Of a stretch of 64,000 nucleotides of DNA, positions 10,178 through 18,880 are shown in pieces (the stretch's first letter is position 1; the number at the start of each line of letters is the position of its first letter). The notes under the pieces were generated by a model, which was given only the letters and a program-made list of their open reading frames with translations, was not told the origin of the DNA and did not search any database. Origin of the DNA: Sulfitobacter geojensis (GTDB lineage Bacteria; Pseudomonadota; Alphaproteobacteria; Rhodobacterales; Rhodobacteraceae). The stretch is from NCBI RefSeq assembly GCF_000622325.1, contig NZ_JASE01000005.1, forward strand, positions 3,596,001 to 3,660,000, given 5' to 3'. The position numbers and the translations under genes were made by a program.

Positions 10178-11113
10178 ATGTCCCTGAACCTGCTTTTCGC
10201 CGCCCGCTCCGAACGCTGGTCAACCTATGAACGCCCGCTGCGCAGCGCCCTTGAAAAGGCCGGGTTTGGCGATGCGACACTGGCGATGGATATGCCACCC
10301 GAAGACGTCGATTATATCATTTACGCCCCCAACAGCCGGTTGCAGGATTTCACACCCTACACCCGCGCCAAAGCGGTGCTGAACCTTTGGGCCGGTGTCG
10401 AGGCGATTACCGGCAATGAAACCCTGAGCATACCGCTGGCACGTATGGTTGATCCGGGCCTGACCAAAGGCATGGTGGAATGGGTCACCGGCCATGTGAT
10501 GCGTTACCATCTGGGGATGGATACCGATATTTTGCGCAGCGATGCCAAATGGGCACCCCGCACCCCGCCCCTAGCGCAGGAGCGGCAGGTGGTGATCCTC
10601 GGCCTTGGGGCCTTGGGTGCCGAAGTGGCCAGAACACTTGTTGGTCTCGGGTTCAACGTCACAGGATGGGCGCGCAGCCCCAAGGACGTCACAGGCGTGA
10701 CCTGCCTGCATGGCGAGGCCGGTCTGGCAGAAGCCTTGGCGCTGGCGGAAATCGCTGTGCTGCTGCTGCCGGACACAACGGCGACCGAAAACACCTTGAA
10801 CGCAGAAACGCTGGCGCAGATGCCAAAGGGGGCTTTCATCATCAATCCCGGTCGCGGCCCGCTGATCGATGATGCCGCCTTGCTGGCCGCGCTGGACAGC
10901 GGGCAAATTGCCCATGCCACACTGGACGTGTTTCGGGTTGAACCCCTGCCTGCCGATGACCCCTATTGGTCGCATCCGAAGGTGACAGTGACACCCCATA
11001 TCGCCGCCGATACGCGGGCCAGCACGGCCAGCGAGGTGATTGTCGAAAACATCCGCCGTGGGGAGGCAGGTGAGCCGTTTATCAACCTCGTTGACCGCGC
11101 TTTGGGGTACTAG
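10178..11113 (+). CDS. D-2-hydroxyacid dehydrogenase, GhrA-type glyoxylate/hydroxypyruvate reductase
   Basis: 311 residues. The Rossmann motif VILGLGALGAEVA is near 140, LPDTTATENTLN and the conserved NPGRGPLIDD segment contain the substrate-binding Arg region, DVFRVEPLPADDPYW holds the catalytic Glu and TPHIA the catalytic His. This layout, with the E-x(n)-H pair and a short N-terminal domain, matches the GhrA subgroup, which reduces glyoxylate and hydroxypyruvate with NADPH. It sits 3 bp after rodA. The substrate is inferred from family only. Confidence 0.88.
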   Translation: MSLNLLFAARSERWSTYERPLRSALEKAGFGDATLAMDMPPEDVDYIIYAPNSRLQDFTPYTRAKAVLNLWAGVEAITGNETLSIPLARMVDPGLTKGMVEWVTGHVMRYHLGMDTDILRSDAKWAPRTPPLAQERQVVILGLGALGAEVARTLVGLGFNVTGWARSPKDVTGVTCLHGEAGLAEALALAEIAVLLLPDTTATENTLNAETLAQMPKGAFIINPGRGPLIDDAALLAALDSGQIAHATLDVFRVEPLPADDPYWSHPKVTVTPHIAADTRASTASEVIVENIRRGEAGEPFINLVDRALGY

Positions 11114-11131
11114 CCGCGCGTTTTACGCGGC
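11113..11131. terminator. Hairpin at convergent gene ends
   Basis: GCCGCG (11113-11118) and CGCGGC (11126-11131) flank CGTTTTA and overlap the stop codons of both the plus-strand dehydrogenase and the minus-strand M3 peptidase. No T-tract follows; it is weakly supported as a bidirectional terminator. Confidence 0.3.
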
Positions 11132-13135
11132 CAAACCGCGCCCCTTTAGCAAGGCCTCGACGCCCGGCAAACGACCGCGAAACGCCACGTAGAGTTCTGC
11201 CGCATCCCGTGATCCGCCGGTCGACAGGATATGCGTTTCCAACGCCTTCGCCCGCTCGGCATCGAATGCGCCACCGGCTTCTTCGAAGGCTTGGAATGCA
11301 TCGGCATCCATCACTTCCGACCACATATAGCTGTAATAGGCACTGGAATATCCGTCACCGGCAAAGACATGCGCGAACTGCGGCGTGGCGTGGCGCATAC
11401 GGATTGCGGCGGGCATGCCTAATGCGTCCAGTACCTCGGCCTGTTTTGCCATCGGATCAGCGGGCGGCGCACCATCGTGGAATTCCAGATCAACCAGCGC
11501 AGAGGCGACATATTCAACCGTCTGGAACCCCATATCAAAGGTCGCAGCGCCCAATACCTTGTCCAACATCTCTTTCGGCATCGCCTCGCCCGTGGTGGCA
11601 TGGGTGGCAAATTCGGCCAGCACCTCTGGCACTTCCAGCCAATGCTCATAAAGCTGGCTTGGCAGTTCAACGAAATCACGCGCAACGGATGTACCACTGA
11701 CGCTTTCATAGGTCACATCCGACAACATCTGGTGCAGCGCATGGCCAAATTCGTGAAACAGCGTGCGCGCATCATCATAGGACAAAAGCGCCGGATCGGA
11801 TTTGGCAAAATTGCACACGTTGATCACAACCGGCGACTGCACCTTGGGAAATTTCGCCTGCGCGCGCATGGCAGAACACCACGCCCCCGACCGTTTCGAG
11901 CCGCGTGCGAAATAATCCCCGATGAATACAGCCACATGTTTGCCGCCCCGCGTCACCTCCCACGCACGACAATCCGCATGATAAAGCGGCACGTCCAGCG
12001 GGGTGAATTCCAGTCCGAACAGGCGGGTCGCACAGGCGAATGACGCCTCGATCATCCGGTCGAGTTGGAAATAGGGCTTCAGCGCGGCTTCATCCAGATC
12101 ATGTTCTGCCGCGCGACGTTTCTCCGCGTAATAGCGCCAGTCCCACGGGGCCAGATCACCATTCACGCCATCCGCATGCATCATTTCGGTCAAGACTTCG
12201 GCATCGGCATTGGCCTGCGCCTTGGCCGGTTCCCACACCTCCATCAGCAGCTTGCGCACCGCATCGGGTGTTTTGGCCATTTCTGTTTCCAGCTTGAAGC
12301 GGGCAAAATTGTCATACCCCAACAATTGCGCGCGTTCCTCGCGCAGCGCCAAAGTCTCCGCCGCAATGGCGCGGTTGTCGGTTTCACCGCCATTGGCGCC
12401 GCGCGCCTCCCATGCGCGAAACGCCTTTTCACGCAGATCACGACGCGGCGAGAATTGCAAAAACGGCACGATCAGCGAGCGCGACAGGGTGACGACGGGA
12501 CCACCTGCGCCCTTTTCCTTGCCCGCAGCATGTGCCGCGCTGACAACAAATTCCGGCAGCCCTTCAAGGTCTTCCTCAGCCAACGTCATGAACCACTCGC
12601 GTTCATCCGCCAGCAGGTTCTGCGTGAACTGCGTGCCCAGAACGGCCAAACGCCCCTTAATCTCTTTCATCCGCTTTTCCTGATCCCCGACCAGCGCGGC
12701 ACCGGACCGGACCGCATCGCGGTGCGCAATCATCAGGATCCGCGCCTGTTCGTCTGTCAGATCAAGGGTGTCGCGTGCCTCCCAAACAGCGGCGATACGG
12801 GCGAACAACGCCTTATTGCCGGAAATCTCGGCAAAATGTGCGGCCAGCTTCGGTGAAAAGTCACGCTGCAATGCCTCGCGGGTCGGGTTGCTGTCTGCGC
12901 CCGCTACCGTGAAAAACACACTCAGCACTTTGTTCAGCGCCTCACCCACACCTTCCAAAGCTTCGATTGTATTGGCAAAACTTGGCGCTTCTGGGTTGCT
13001 TGCAATCGCATCAATCTCGGCGTTATGCGCGTTGAGCGCTTCGTCCAGCGCCGGTGCGAAATCATCGTCTGAAATCCGGTCAAACGGCGCAATTTCAAAG
13101 GGTGTGGCCCAATGGGCCAGCAGAGGGTTTGTCAT
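11123..13135 (-). CDS. M3 family metallopeptidase (oligopeptidase A / dipeptidyl carboxypeptidase type)
   Basis: 670 residues, the usual size of the family. The zinc site is H461-E-F-G-H465 in TLFHEFGHALHQML. The N terminus (NPLLAHWATPFEIAPFDRI) and the helical N-terminal half fit OpdA/Dcp-type cytoplasmic peptidases that degrade short peptides and released signal peptides. OpdA and Dcp cannot be separated by eye. It is convergent with the GhrA-type gene. No signal peptide is present, supporting a cytosolic location. Confidence 0.92.
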   Translation of the reverse strand: MTNPLLAHWATPFEIAPFDRISDDDFAPALDEALNAHNAEIDAIASNPEAPSFANTIEALEGVGEALNKVLSVFFTVAGADSNPTREALQRDFSPKLAAHFAEISGNKALFARIAAVWEARDTLDLTDEQARILMIAHRDAVRSGAALVGDQEKRMKEIKGRLAVLGTQFTQNLLADEREWFMTLAEEDLEGLPEFVVSAAHAAGKEKGAGGPVVTLSRSLIVPFLQFSPRRDLREKAFRAWEARGANGGETDNRAIAAETLALREERAQLLGYDNFARFKLETEMAKTPDAVRKLLMEVWEPAKAQANADAEVLTEMMHADGVNGDLAPWDWRYYAEKRRAAEHDLDEAALKPYFQLDRMIEASFACATRLFGLEFTPLDVPLYHADCRAWEVTRGGKHVAVFIGDYFARGSKRSGAWCSAMRAQAKFPKVQSPVVINVCNFAKSDPALLSYDDARTLFHEFGHALHQMLSDVTYESVSGTSVARDFVELPSQLYEHWLEVPEVLAEFATHATTGEAMPKEMLDKVLGAATFDMGFQTVEYVASALVDLEFHDGAPPADPMAKQAEVLDALGMPAAIRMRHATPQFAHVFAGDGYSSAYYSYMWSEVMDADAFQAFEEAGGAFDAERAKALETHILSTGGSRDAAELYVAFRGRLPGVEALLKGRGLAA

Positions 13136-13209
13136 GGGAAATTCTCCTTTGCGCTCAAGCTAAGGGCGCGAAGGGCGGGTTACAATCCGTTGGCGAAAAC
13201 CAAGCCGGT

Positions 13210-14250
13210 TCAGCTTTGGCCGCAGGTTGCACAATCTGTCCGTCGCGAAATCTGTATCGTGCGGTTCTCGCCATAAAGCGCGTCATAGATCAACATCTGC
13301 CCCCGCGCTGGCGTGCCTGCACCTGTGATCAGCTTAACTGCTTCAACTGCCATCATTGATCCGATAACACCGGGCAAGGGGCCAATGACACCGGCCTCTG
13401 CGCAACTGGGGGCAAGATGTGCCGCAGGTGCCTGCGCAAAGATGCACCGGTAACAAGGCGCACCTTTGGCGGGATCAAAAACCGACAGTTGCCCTTCCCA
13501 CTGGCTTAACGCGCCAGACACAAGCGGCACACCTGCCGCGACACAGGCCGCGTTCACCAGATAGCGGGTTTCAAAGTTATCCGTGCCATCGAGTACCAGA
13601 TCATAGTCGCGCACCAGTTCTGCCGCGATTTCGTCGGTCAAGCGGCGATGATAGGGGCGCACGGTAATAAAGGGGTTTTGCGCTTCCATCTGCGCTTGGG
13701 CGGAAAACACTTTGGGCATGCCGATGTTTCCATCTGGATGGATCACCTGCCGTTGCAGGTTGGCGTTTTCCACCACATCGTCATCCACCACCCCGATCGT
13801 GCCGACACCTGCCGCCGCGAGATACTGCAGGGCAGGTGCCCCCAAACCGCCGGCGCCAATCACCAGTACCTTGGCGTTTTTCAATGCCTTTTGCCCTGCG
13901 CCGCCGATCTCGCGCAGCACGATATGGCGGGCATAGCGGTCAAGCTCCGTGTCGGAAAAACTGCCCTGTTTGGAAGGGGCGTCAGGGGTTTGCGCCGTCA
14001 CACGCCCGCGTAAATGCATGATCAACCGCCGGTAGGCCCAGATCACGGCGGCAAATCCGCCAAGGATCAGCCACAGCGCGGCGCTTCCCCCCGTCGCCTG
14101 ACGCAACGGGCTTGTTTCGGGCAGGGCCACCTGCATTCCCAAGACTGCAACAAACAACAACCCCAACAGCGACATCCGCGCCGCTTGGGGCACGCCCATG
14201 AAACGCCCGCCAAACCAAAGCGCCCCGGCGATGACCAGCACGAGCAGCAT
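13210..14250 (-). CDS. MoeB/ThiF/HesA-family adenylyltransferase with N-terminal membrane segments
   Basis: 346 residues. Residues 1-80 contain three short hydrophobic stretches suggesting a membrane anchor. From about 95 follows a full E1-like domain: YARHIVLREIGGAGQ, the ATP-binding VIGAGGLGAPAL, DDDVVENANLQRQV, and DGTDNFETRYLVN. Zinc-type cysteine pairs are in PCYRCIF and the C-terminal DCATCGQS. Family enzymes adenylate the C-terminal Gly of MoaD or ThiS for molybdopterin or thiamine sulfur transfer. No rhodanese domain follows. It is the last gene of the unit rpoH-coaBC-dut-this gene; the start abuts the dut stop. Confidence 0.85.
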   Translation of the reverse strand: MLLVLVIAGALWFGGRFMGVPQAARMSLLGLLFVAVLGMQVALPETSPLRQATGGSAALWLILGGFAAVIWAYRRLIMHLRGRVTAQTPDAPSKQGSFSDTELDRYARHIVLREIGGAGQKALKNAKVLVIGAGGLGAPALQYLAAAGVGTIGVVDDDVVENANLQRQVIHPDGNIGMPKVFSAQAQMEAQNPFITVRPYHRRLTDEIAAELVRDYDLVLDGTDNFETRYLVNAACVAAGVPLVSGALSQWEGQLSVFDPAKGAPCYRCIFAQAPAAHLAPSCAEAGVIGPLPGVIGSMMAVEAVKLITGAGTPARGQMLIYDALYGENRTIQISRRTDCATCGQS

Positions 14251-14702
14251 CAGTTTTCTCCGGTTGAACCGAACCCGCCAGAGGCACGGTCGGTCGTATC
14301 CAGCATTTGGGCAATTTCAAACGATACTTGCGGGGCTGCTGCCACAACCATCTGCGCGATGCGCATGCCATGGGTGATTTCAAACGGTACCGCGCCCGCG
14401 TTCAAAACAATCACGCCGACAACACCGCGATAATCGCTGTCGATCGTGCCGGGGCTATTGGGCAACATGATCCCGTGTTTCAGCGCAAGACCGGACCGCG
14501 GCCTGATTTGCACCTCAAAACCCTGCGGGATTTCCATATGCAATCCGGTCGACACAAGCGCGCGCGCCATCGGTTCGATGAACACCGGACCGTCTGGCAG
14601 GTTCGCGCGCAGATCGGCACCCGCAGCACCCGTTGTGGCGTATACAGGCAAGCCAAGCGTCTGGTCTGCCCCTGCCGCCCATGTGCACTTGATCACGGTC
14701 AT
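14250..14702 (-). CDS. dut: dUTP diphosphatase
   Basis: 150 residues of the trimeric dUTPase family, hydrolysing dUTP to dUMP and pyrophosphate to keep uracil out of DNA. The five motifs are visible: [10 protein letters not shown] (1), [10 protein letters not shown] (2), [11 protein letters not shown] (3), the segment RIAQMVV (4) and the C-terminal [10 protein letters not shown] (5) that closes over the active site. It overlaps the coaBC stop by 4 bp; coaBC-dut is a conserved alphaproteobacterial pair. Confidence 0.97.
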   Translation of the reverse strand: MTVIKCTWAAGADQTLGLPVYATTGAAGADLRANLPDGPVFIEPMARALVSTGLHMEIPQGFEVQIRPRSGLALKHGIMLPNSPGTIDSDYRGVVGVIVLNAGAVPFEITHGMRIAQMVVAAAPQVSFEIAQMLDTTDRASGGFGSTGEN

Positions 14703-15898
14703 GTCTCACCCAACGCCTGCGCAATACGCACGGCCAGGGCAGTTGCGACCGCATCCTTGGACATGCGCGGCCAGTCCTCGGCCCCCTGCGCGGTGATCAG
14801 GGTAACGGCGTTTTCGCTGCCCCCCATGATACCGGTTTCGGGCGATACATCATTGGCCAGAATCCAGTCACATCCCTTGCGTTCCCGTTTCGCAGTCGCA
14901 TGGGCCAGCACATCATTGGTTTCTGCCGCGAACCCCACAACCAAAGGTGGCCGGCCGGTTTCCATACGGCTGACGGTTTTCAGGATGTCGGGATTTTCCG
15001 CGAATTGCAGAACAGGTAAGCCGTCTTTGGATTTCTTCAGCTTCTTGTCGCCGGCCCCCTCAACCCGCCAATCGGCGACAGCAGCGGCGAACACGCCCGC
15101 GTCGACCGGCAGCGCATCCTGTACCGCCGCCAGCATTTGCTGTGCAGTTTGCACCGCGACCACTTTCACGCCTGCGGGCGGGGCCACATCGGCGGGACCG
15201 GTCACAAAAATCACCTCCGCGCCCTGTGCGGCCAAAGCCTGACCAATTGCAGCCCCCTGCGCGCCAGAAGACCGATTTGCAATATAGCGAACAGGATCAA
15301 TGGGTTCATGGGTTGGACCAGAGGTCACCAGAATGCGTTTGCCCTGCAACGGACCATCGGCAAACTGCGCTTCGATCGCGGCGACAATTTCCATCGGTTC
15401 GGCCATACGCCCCGGTCCGTGCTCGCCGCAGGCCATATCGCCCTTGTTCGGGCCAACAACCTTGATCCCGTCACCTTGCAGAGTTTTGAGGTTGCGTTGC
15501 GTCGCCGCGTGATCCCACATCCGCACGTTCATCGCGGGGGCGATCATCACCGGCGTGTCTGTGGCCAGCAACAAGGTAGAGGCCAGATCGTTGGCAAGCC
15601 CCTGTGCCATTTTCGCCATGAGATCCGCGGTCGCGGGGGCCACAACGACCAGGTCGGCAACACGGCTCAACTGAATGTGGCCCATTTCGGCCTCGTCACC
15701 CAAATCGAATAGTTCGCGGTAAACCTTGTTCCCAGCCAATGCAGAAACCGACAATGGCGTCACGAATTCCTCGCCTGCACGGGTCAAGACAGGGGTCACC
15801 TGCGCCCCGCGTTCGCGCAGCCGCCGGATCAGGTCAAGCGACTTGAACGCCGCGATCCCGCCCCCGATGATCAGCAATATATGCTTGTTTGCCAGCAT
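14699..15898 (-). CDS. coaBC: Bifunctional phosphopantothenoylcysteine decarboxylase/phosphopantothenate-cysteine ligase
   Basis: 399 residues from the ATG at 15898, chosen over an upstream in-frame start because GGAAGGGGC lies at the right distance and the protein then opens [20 protein letters not shown]. The N-terminal CoaC flavoprotein has the GHIQLSR histidine, APAMNVRMW and the [10 protein letters not shown] cysteine loop. The C-terminal CoaB domain starts near 185 ([16 protein letters not shown]) and has the lysine-rich [10 protein letters not shown]. It makes 4'-phosphopantetheine for coenzyme A. Cotranscribed with dut; rpoH lies 78 bp upstream on the same strand. Confidence 0.97.
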   Translation of the reverse strand: MLANKHILLIIGGGIAAFKSLDLIRRLRERGAQVTPVLTRAGEEFVTPLSVSALAGNKVYRELFDLGDEAEMGHIQLSRVADLVVVAPATADLMAKMAQGLANDLASTLLLATDTPVMIAPAMNVRMWDHAATQRNLKTLQGDGIKVVGPNKGDMACGEHGPGRMAEPMEIVAAIEAQFADGPLQGKRILVTSGPTHEPIDPVRYIANRSSGAQGAAIGQALAAQGAEVIFVTGPADVAPPAGVKVVAVQTAQQMLAAVQDALPVDAGVFAAAVADWRVEGAGDKKLKKSKDGLPVLQFAENPDILKTVSRMETGRPPLVVGFAAETNDVLAHATAKRERKGCDWILANDVSPETGIMGGSENAVTLITAQGAEDWPRMSKDAVATALAVRIAQALGET

Positions 15899-15976
15899 GA
15901 TGCGCCCCTTCCGCCATTTGATTGGCAGAACCATAAGCGCCAAGCGGGGCCAGTGCCAGCCCCGACCGCGCTGCTT

Positions 15977-16855
15977 CTAGCCAAGCAGGTGCATCACCTC
16001 TGGCGAGCGCCCCTCAAGTGACTTGCGCATTTTTACCAAAGCGCCCGCTTCCAACTGGCGCACACGTTCTTTGGACAGGTTCAGCTCTTCACCAAGGCTT
16101 TCCAAAGTGCGGGGTTTGTCGCGTAATTTGCGCTCGCGCAGGATGAATTGCTCGCGTTCGCGCAATTCCTGCATGGAAGACAATAGCCAAGCGCGCAACT
16201 GCGCGGTATCGTGATTATACTCAACCTTCTCAGCTGCTTGCGCGGAGTCATCTTCCAACGCATCAATCCATTCGCGCCCTTCATCCTCGGCGGATTGCGT
16301 CGCGTTCAGCGAATAATCGGAACCCGACAGACGCCCTTCCATCATTTCGACGTCATGCAACGGCACGCCGATCTCGGTGGAAATCATCTGGCGCAACTGG
16401 TGGCGGTCAAGCTCTTGACCAGCGGTGCTGGCCTCGCGCTCCATCCGCGCCTGAATCCGGCGCATATTGAAAAACAGGGACTTTTGCGATGACGTTGTGC
16501 CGGTGCGAACCATTGACCAATTGCGCATCACATGGTCTTGAATGCCCGCCTTGATCCACCACATCGCATATGTAGAAAAGCGCACGCCGCGGTCGGGATC
16601 GAACTTTTCGGCAGCTTTCATCAGGCCAAGCCCGGCCTCTTGAATAAGATCGTTCATCGGCGCGCCATAGCGGCGGAATTTGCCAGCCATTGACACAGCC
16701 AACCGCATGTACGCGTTGATCAGCCGGTGCAGCGCCGCTTCGTCGCGGTGATCGCGCCACGCCAGTGCAAGTTCAAGTTCCGTTTCCGCGTCCAGCATTT
16801 CAGCTTTCATAGCGGTACGTGTGATCGAAAAGTCCCGAGCCGTTTCCATTGCCAT
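15977..16855 (-). CDS. rpoH: RNA polymerase sigma factor of the RpoH (sigma-32) family, probably RpoHII
   Basis: 292 residues from the ATG at 16855 (M-A-M-E-T-A-R-D-F), with AGGGAA 9 bp upstream. A much longer open frame runs upstream but is only the antisense of cobU. Region 2 includes NDLIQEAGLGLMKAAEKFDP and VRFSTYAMWWIKAGIQDHV; region 4 is TLESLGEELNLSKERVRQLE. The sequence is closer in style to RpoHII, which in Rhodobacter works with RpoE in the singlet-oxygen response, than to the heat-shock RpoHI; this is a judgement by eye. Divergent from cobU with a 95-bp gap. Confidence 0.88.
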   Translation of the reverse strand: MAMETARDFSITRTAMKAEMLDAETELELALAWRDHRDEAALHRLINAYMRLAVSMAGKFRRYGAPMNDLIQEAGLGLMKAAEKFDPDRGVRFSTYAMWWIKAGIQDHVMRNWSMVRTGTTSSQKSLFFNMRRIQARMEREASTAGQELDRHQLRQMISTEIGVPLHDVEMMEGRLSGSDYSLNATQSAEDEGREWIDALEDDSAQAAEKVEYNHDTAQLRAWLLSSMQELREREQFILRERKLRDKPRTLESLGEELNLSKERVRQLEAGALVKMRKSLEGRSPEVMHLLG

Positions 16856-16950
16856 GTTAAATAATTCCCTGAGCCGTTGCTTGTATTTTTGCAGACCTTT
16901 GTGTTCTGTACGAACGAACCCCTGTTTCGGTTCCCAAAAAAGTGAAAAAA

Positions 16951-17472
16951 ATGTTGCCAAACTCCACATTTGTCTTGGGCGGCGCCGCATCGGGCAAGTC
17001 TTTTTGGGCCGAAGAGCTTGTGAAATCCTACGATACGTCAATGACTTACATCGCAACTGGGCAGGTATTTGACAGTGAAGTTGCCGCCAAAGTCGAGATT
17101 CACAAAAATCGACGCGATGATCGCTGGAAGACCATCGAAGAACCGTTCGACCTGACGGCCCCTCTTGACGCGGCGCGCCCCGATCAGGTGATCCTGATCG
17201 ACTGTGCGACCATGTGGTTGACCAATCATTTGATGGCGCAACACGACATTGGTCAGGCTCAGGCCACGCTGCTGACCGCCCTGCGCCGCTGCGCCGCCCC
17301 TTGGGTGATCGTTTCAAACGAGGTCGGCCAGGGCATCGTTCCCGACAACGCCCTGGCGCGTCAGTTTCGCGAAGCGCAAGGGCAATTGAATATCGCATTG
17401 GCTGCGCAAGCCGAGCTCGCCGTTCAGGTCGTCGCGGGGCTGCCACTCGTTTTGAAAGGGGCATTGCCATGA
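16951..17472 (+). CDS. cobU: Adenosylcobinamide kinase / adenosylcobinamide-phosphate guanylyltransferase
   Basis: 173 residues from ATG 16951 (a GTG at 16942 would add three residues; neither has a clear Shine-Dalgarno). P-loop GGAASGKS is near residue 12, then YIATGQVFDSEVAAKVEIHKNRR, the DCATMWLTN segment and SNEVGQGIVPDN, all typical of CobU. It phosphorylates adenosylcobinamide and activates it with GTP in nucleotide-loop assembly of vitamin B12. It overlaps the phosphatase gene by 4 bp. No cobalamin riboswitch fits into the short upstream gap. Confidence 0.94.
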   Translation: MLPNSTFVLGGAASGKSFWAEELVKSYDTSMTYIATGQVFDSEVAAKVEIHKNRRDDRWKTIEEPFDLTAPLDAARPDQVILIDCATMWLTNHLMAQHDIGQAQATLLTALRRCAAPWVIVSNEVGQGIVPDNALARQFREAQGQLNIALAAQAELAVQVVAGLPLVLKGALP

Positions 17473-18047
17473 CCGTCTGGCACTGGGTCCGCCACGGACC
17501 GACCCACGAAAAAACCTTTGTCGGGTGGCGCGACGTCCCTGCCGATCTGTCTGACACGGCACAGATCGCCCGTTTGCAGGACCATCTGCCGAAAGAGGCG
17601 CTGATCATCTCCTCCGACCTGATCCGATGTACAGCGACGGCGGACGCGTTGGAACAGTCGCGCAGGCGCCTGCCCCATCATCGTGACCTGCGTGAACTGC
17701 ATTTCGGGGTGTGGGACGGCCTGCATTTCAAAGAGGTCGCCGCACGCGATCCGGTCCTTTCGCGGGCCTATTGGGAAACCCCCGGTGATGTTCAGGCACC
17801 CGAAGGCGAAAGCTGGAACCAGACTGCCGCACGGGTGAACGCGGTGGTTGACGATATGAACACGTCCCATCCCGACGCGCATATTATTGCCGTGGCCCAT
17901 TTTGGCGTGATCCTGACGCAGATCCAACGGGCCTTGGGCGTGACCGCTTATGCGGCGATGGCCCATAAAATCGACAACCTGTCGGTGACCCGAATTGCCC
18001 ACGATGCGGGCATCTGGCAGGTCGAGACCATAAATCATCTTGTGTGA
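17469..18047 (+). CDS. Histidine phosphatase family protein, candidate alpha-ribazole phosphatase
   Basis: 192 residues starting at the ATG that overlaps the cobU stop (ATGA). The phosphoglycerate-mutase-like catalytic motif is RHGPTHE at residues 8-14, with the second Arg in SSDLIRCTATADAL, LRELHFGVWDGL containing the proton-donor Glu, and the second His in VAHFGVIL. Translational coupling with cobU suggests a CobC-like alpha-ribazole-phosphate phosphatase in the same nucleotide-loop pathway. The domain alone does not exclude other phosphomonoester substrates. Confidence 0.88.
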   Translation: MTVWHWVRHGPTHEKTFVGWRDVPADLSDTAQIARLQDHLPKEALIISSDLIRCTATADALEQSRRRLPHHRDLRELHFGVWDGLHFKEVAARDPVLSRAYWETPGDVQAPEGESWNQTAARVNAVVDDMNTSHPDAHIIAVAHFGVILTQIQRALGVTAYAAMAHKIDNLSVTRIAHDAGIWQVETINHLV

Positions 18048-18107
18048 TCCTTCGCTGCACAAAATTGAATTTGTCGCACCGCAATTCACGGGTTAGCGTC
18101 TAACCCT

Positions 18108-18791
18108 ATGACATATGACCTTTATATCGGCGATCGTACCTTCTCCAGCTGGTCCTTACGGGGCTGGCTGATGATGGAAAAATTTAACCTGCCTTACCGC
18201 GCACATCTGGTCGGGCTTTACAGCGGCACGATGGCGGCCGACCTTGCGGCATTGGCCCCGGTCAGACTGGTTCCCGCCATGCGCACCCCCGAAGGTACGG
18301 TTGTGGGTGAATCCCTTGCCATGGCCGAAACCCTTGCAGAACGGCATCCCGATGCCGCCATGTGGCCCGCTGATCCCGCCGCCCGCGCCACCGCGCGCTG
18401 GTTGGCCGCTGAAATGTGCGGTGGGTTTTCTGCCCTGCGCGGCACCTGCCCGATGCAGTTACAGCATGTCATGCAAGGTTTCACTGTCACGCCGGACGTT
18501 CAGGCAGATCTCGACCGGATCGACGTGCTGTGGGAACACGCCCGCGCGATGCGTACGAACGACGGCCCTTGGCTGTTTGGCGATTATTCTTTGGCCGATG
18601 CGTTTTATGCCCCCGTCGTGGCGCGGATCACCGGTTACGATCTGCCCGTGTCTGAAAACGCCAGAGCCTATTGCGCGACAACCCTGAACGATCCCGCCTT
18701 CAAGGCTTGGCGTGCCGAAGGGCTGAAGGTGACATATGATCCCTTCCCCTATGATCTGGGTCTCCCGACACGAGACTGGCCGGTGTCCTGA
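18108..18791 (+). CDS. Glutathione S-transferase family protein
   Basis: 227 residues. The thioredoxin-like N-terminal domain begins YDLYIGDRTFSSWSLRGWL (SxW-S active-site region) and contains VPAMRTPEG and GESLAMAETLAE (cis-Pro and the Glu-Ser glutathione-binding turn). An all-helical C-terminal domain follows with GPWLFGDYSLADAFYAPV. Substrate unknown. A small palindrome GGTTAG-CGT-CTAACC ends 2 bp before the ATG, where a Shine-Dalgarno would be expected. Confidence 0.9.
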   Translation: MTYDLYIGDRTFSSWSLRGWLMMEKFNLPYRAHLVGLYSGTMAADLAALAPVRLVPAMRTPEGTVVGESLAMAETLAERHPDAAMWPADPAARATARWLAAEMCGGFSALRGTCPMQLQHVMQGFTVTPDVQADLDRIDVLWEHARAMRTNDGPWLFGDYSLADAFYAPVVARITGYDLPVSENARAYCATTLNDPAFKAWRAEGLKVTYDPFPYDLGLPTRDWPVS

Positions 18792-18824
18792 AGTCCACCC
18801 GAAATTAACACTTCTTAAACAATC

Positions 18825-18871
18825 CCTGCCTACCTCTGAACATGGTTAACACCTGATCACCGGTAGGCAGG
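18825..18871 (+). promoter_or_regulatory. Hairpin that can mask the comM ribosome-binding site
   Basis: CCTGCCTACC (18825-18834) is perfectly complementary to GGTAGGCAGG (18862-18871). The right arm contains most of the comM Shine-Dalgarno (GGCAGGAG). The 27-nt loop contains a four-codon ATG...TGA mini-ORF (18842-18856). Just upstream, TTAA-N6-TTAA at 18805-18818 resembles a CtrA site with one base too few in the spacer. Confidence 0.5.
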
Positions 18872-18880
18872 AGCAGTTGC

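Noticed and set aside
16856..16950. Cobalamin riboswitch in front of cobU
   Set aside because: Only 95 bp separate cobU from rpoH, too short for the B12 aptamer, and no B12-box-like sequence was found.
16856..17608. N-terminal extension of the sigma factor
   Set aside because: The extra frame lies antisense to cobU; the ATG at 16855 has a proper Shine-Dalgarno and gives the normal family length.
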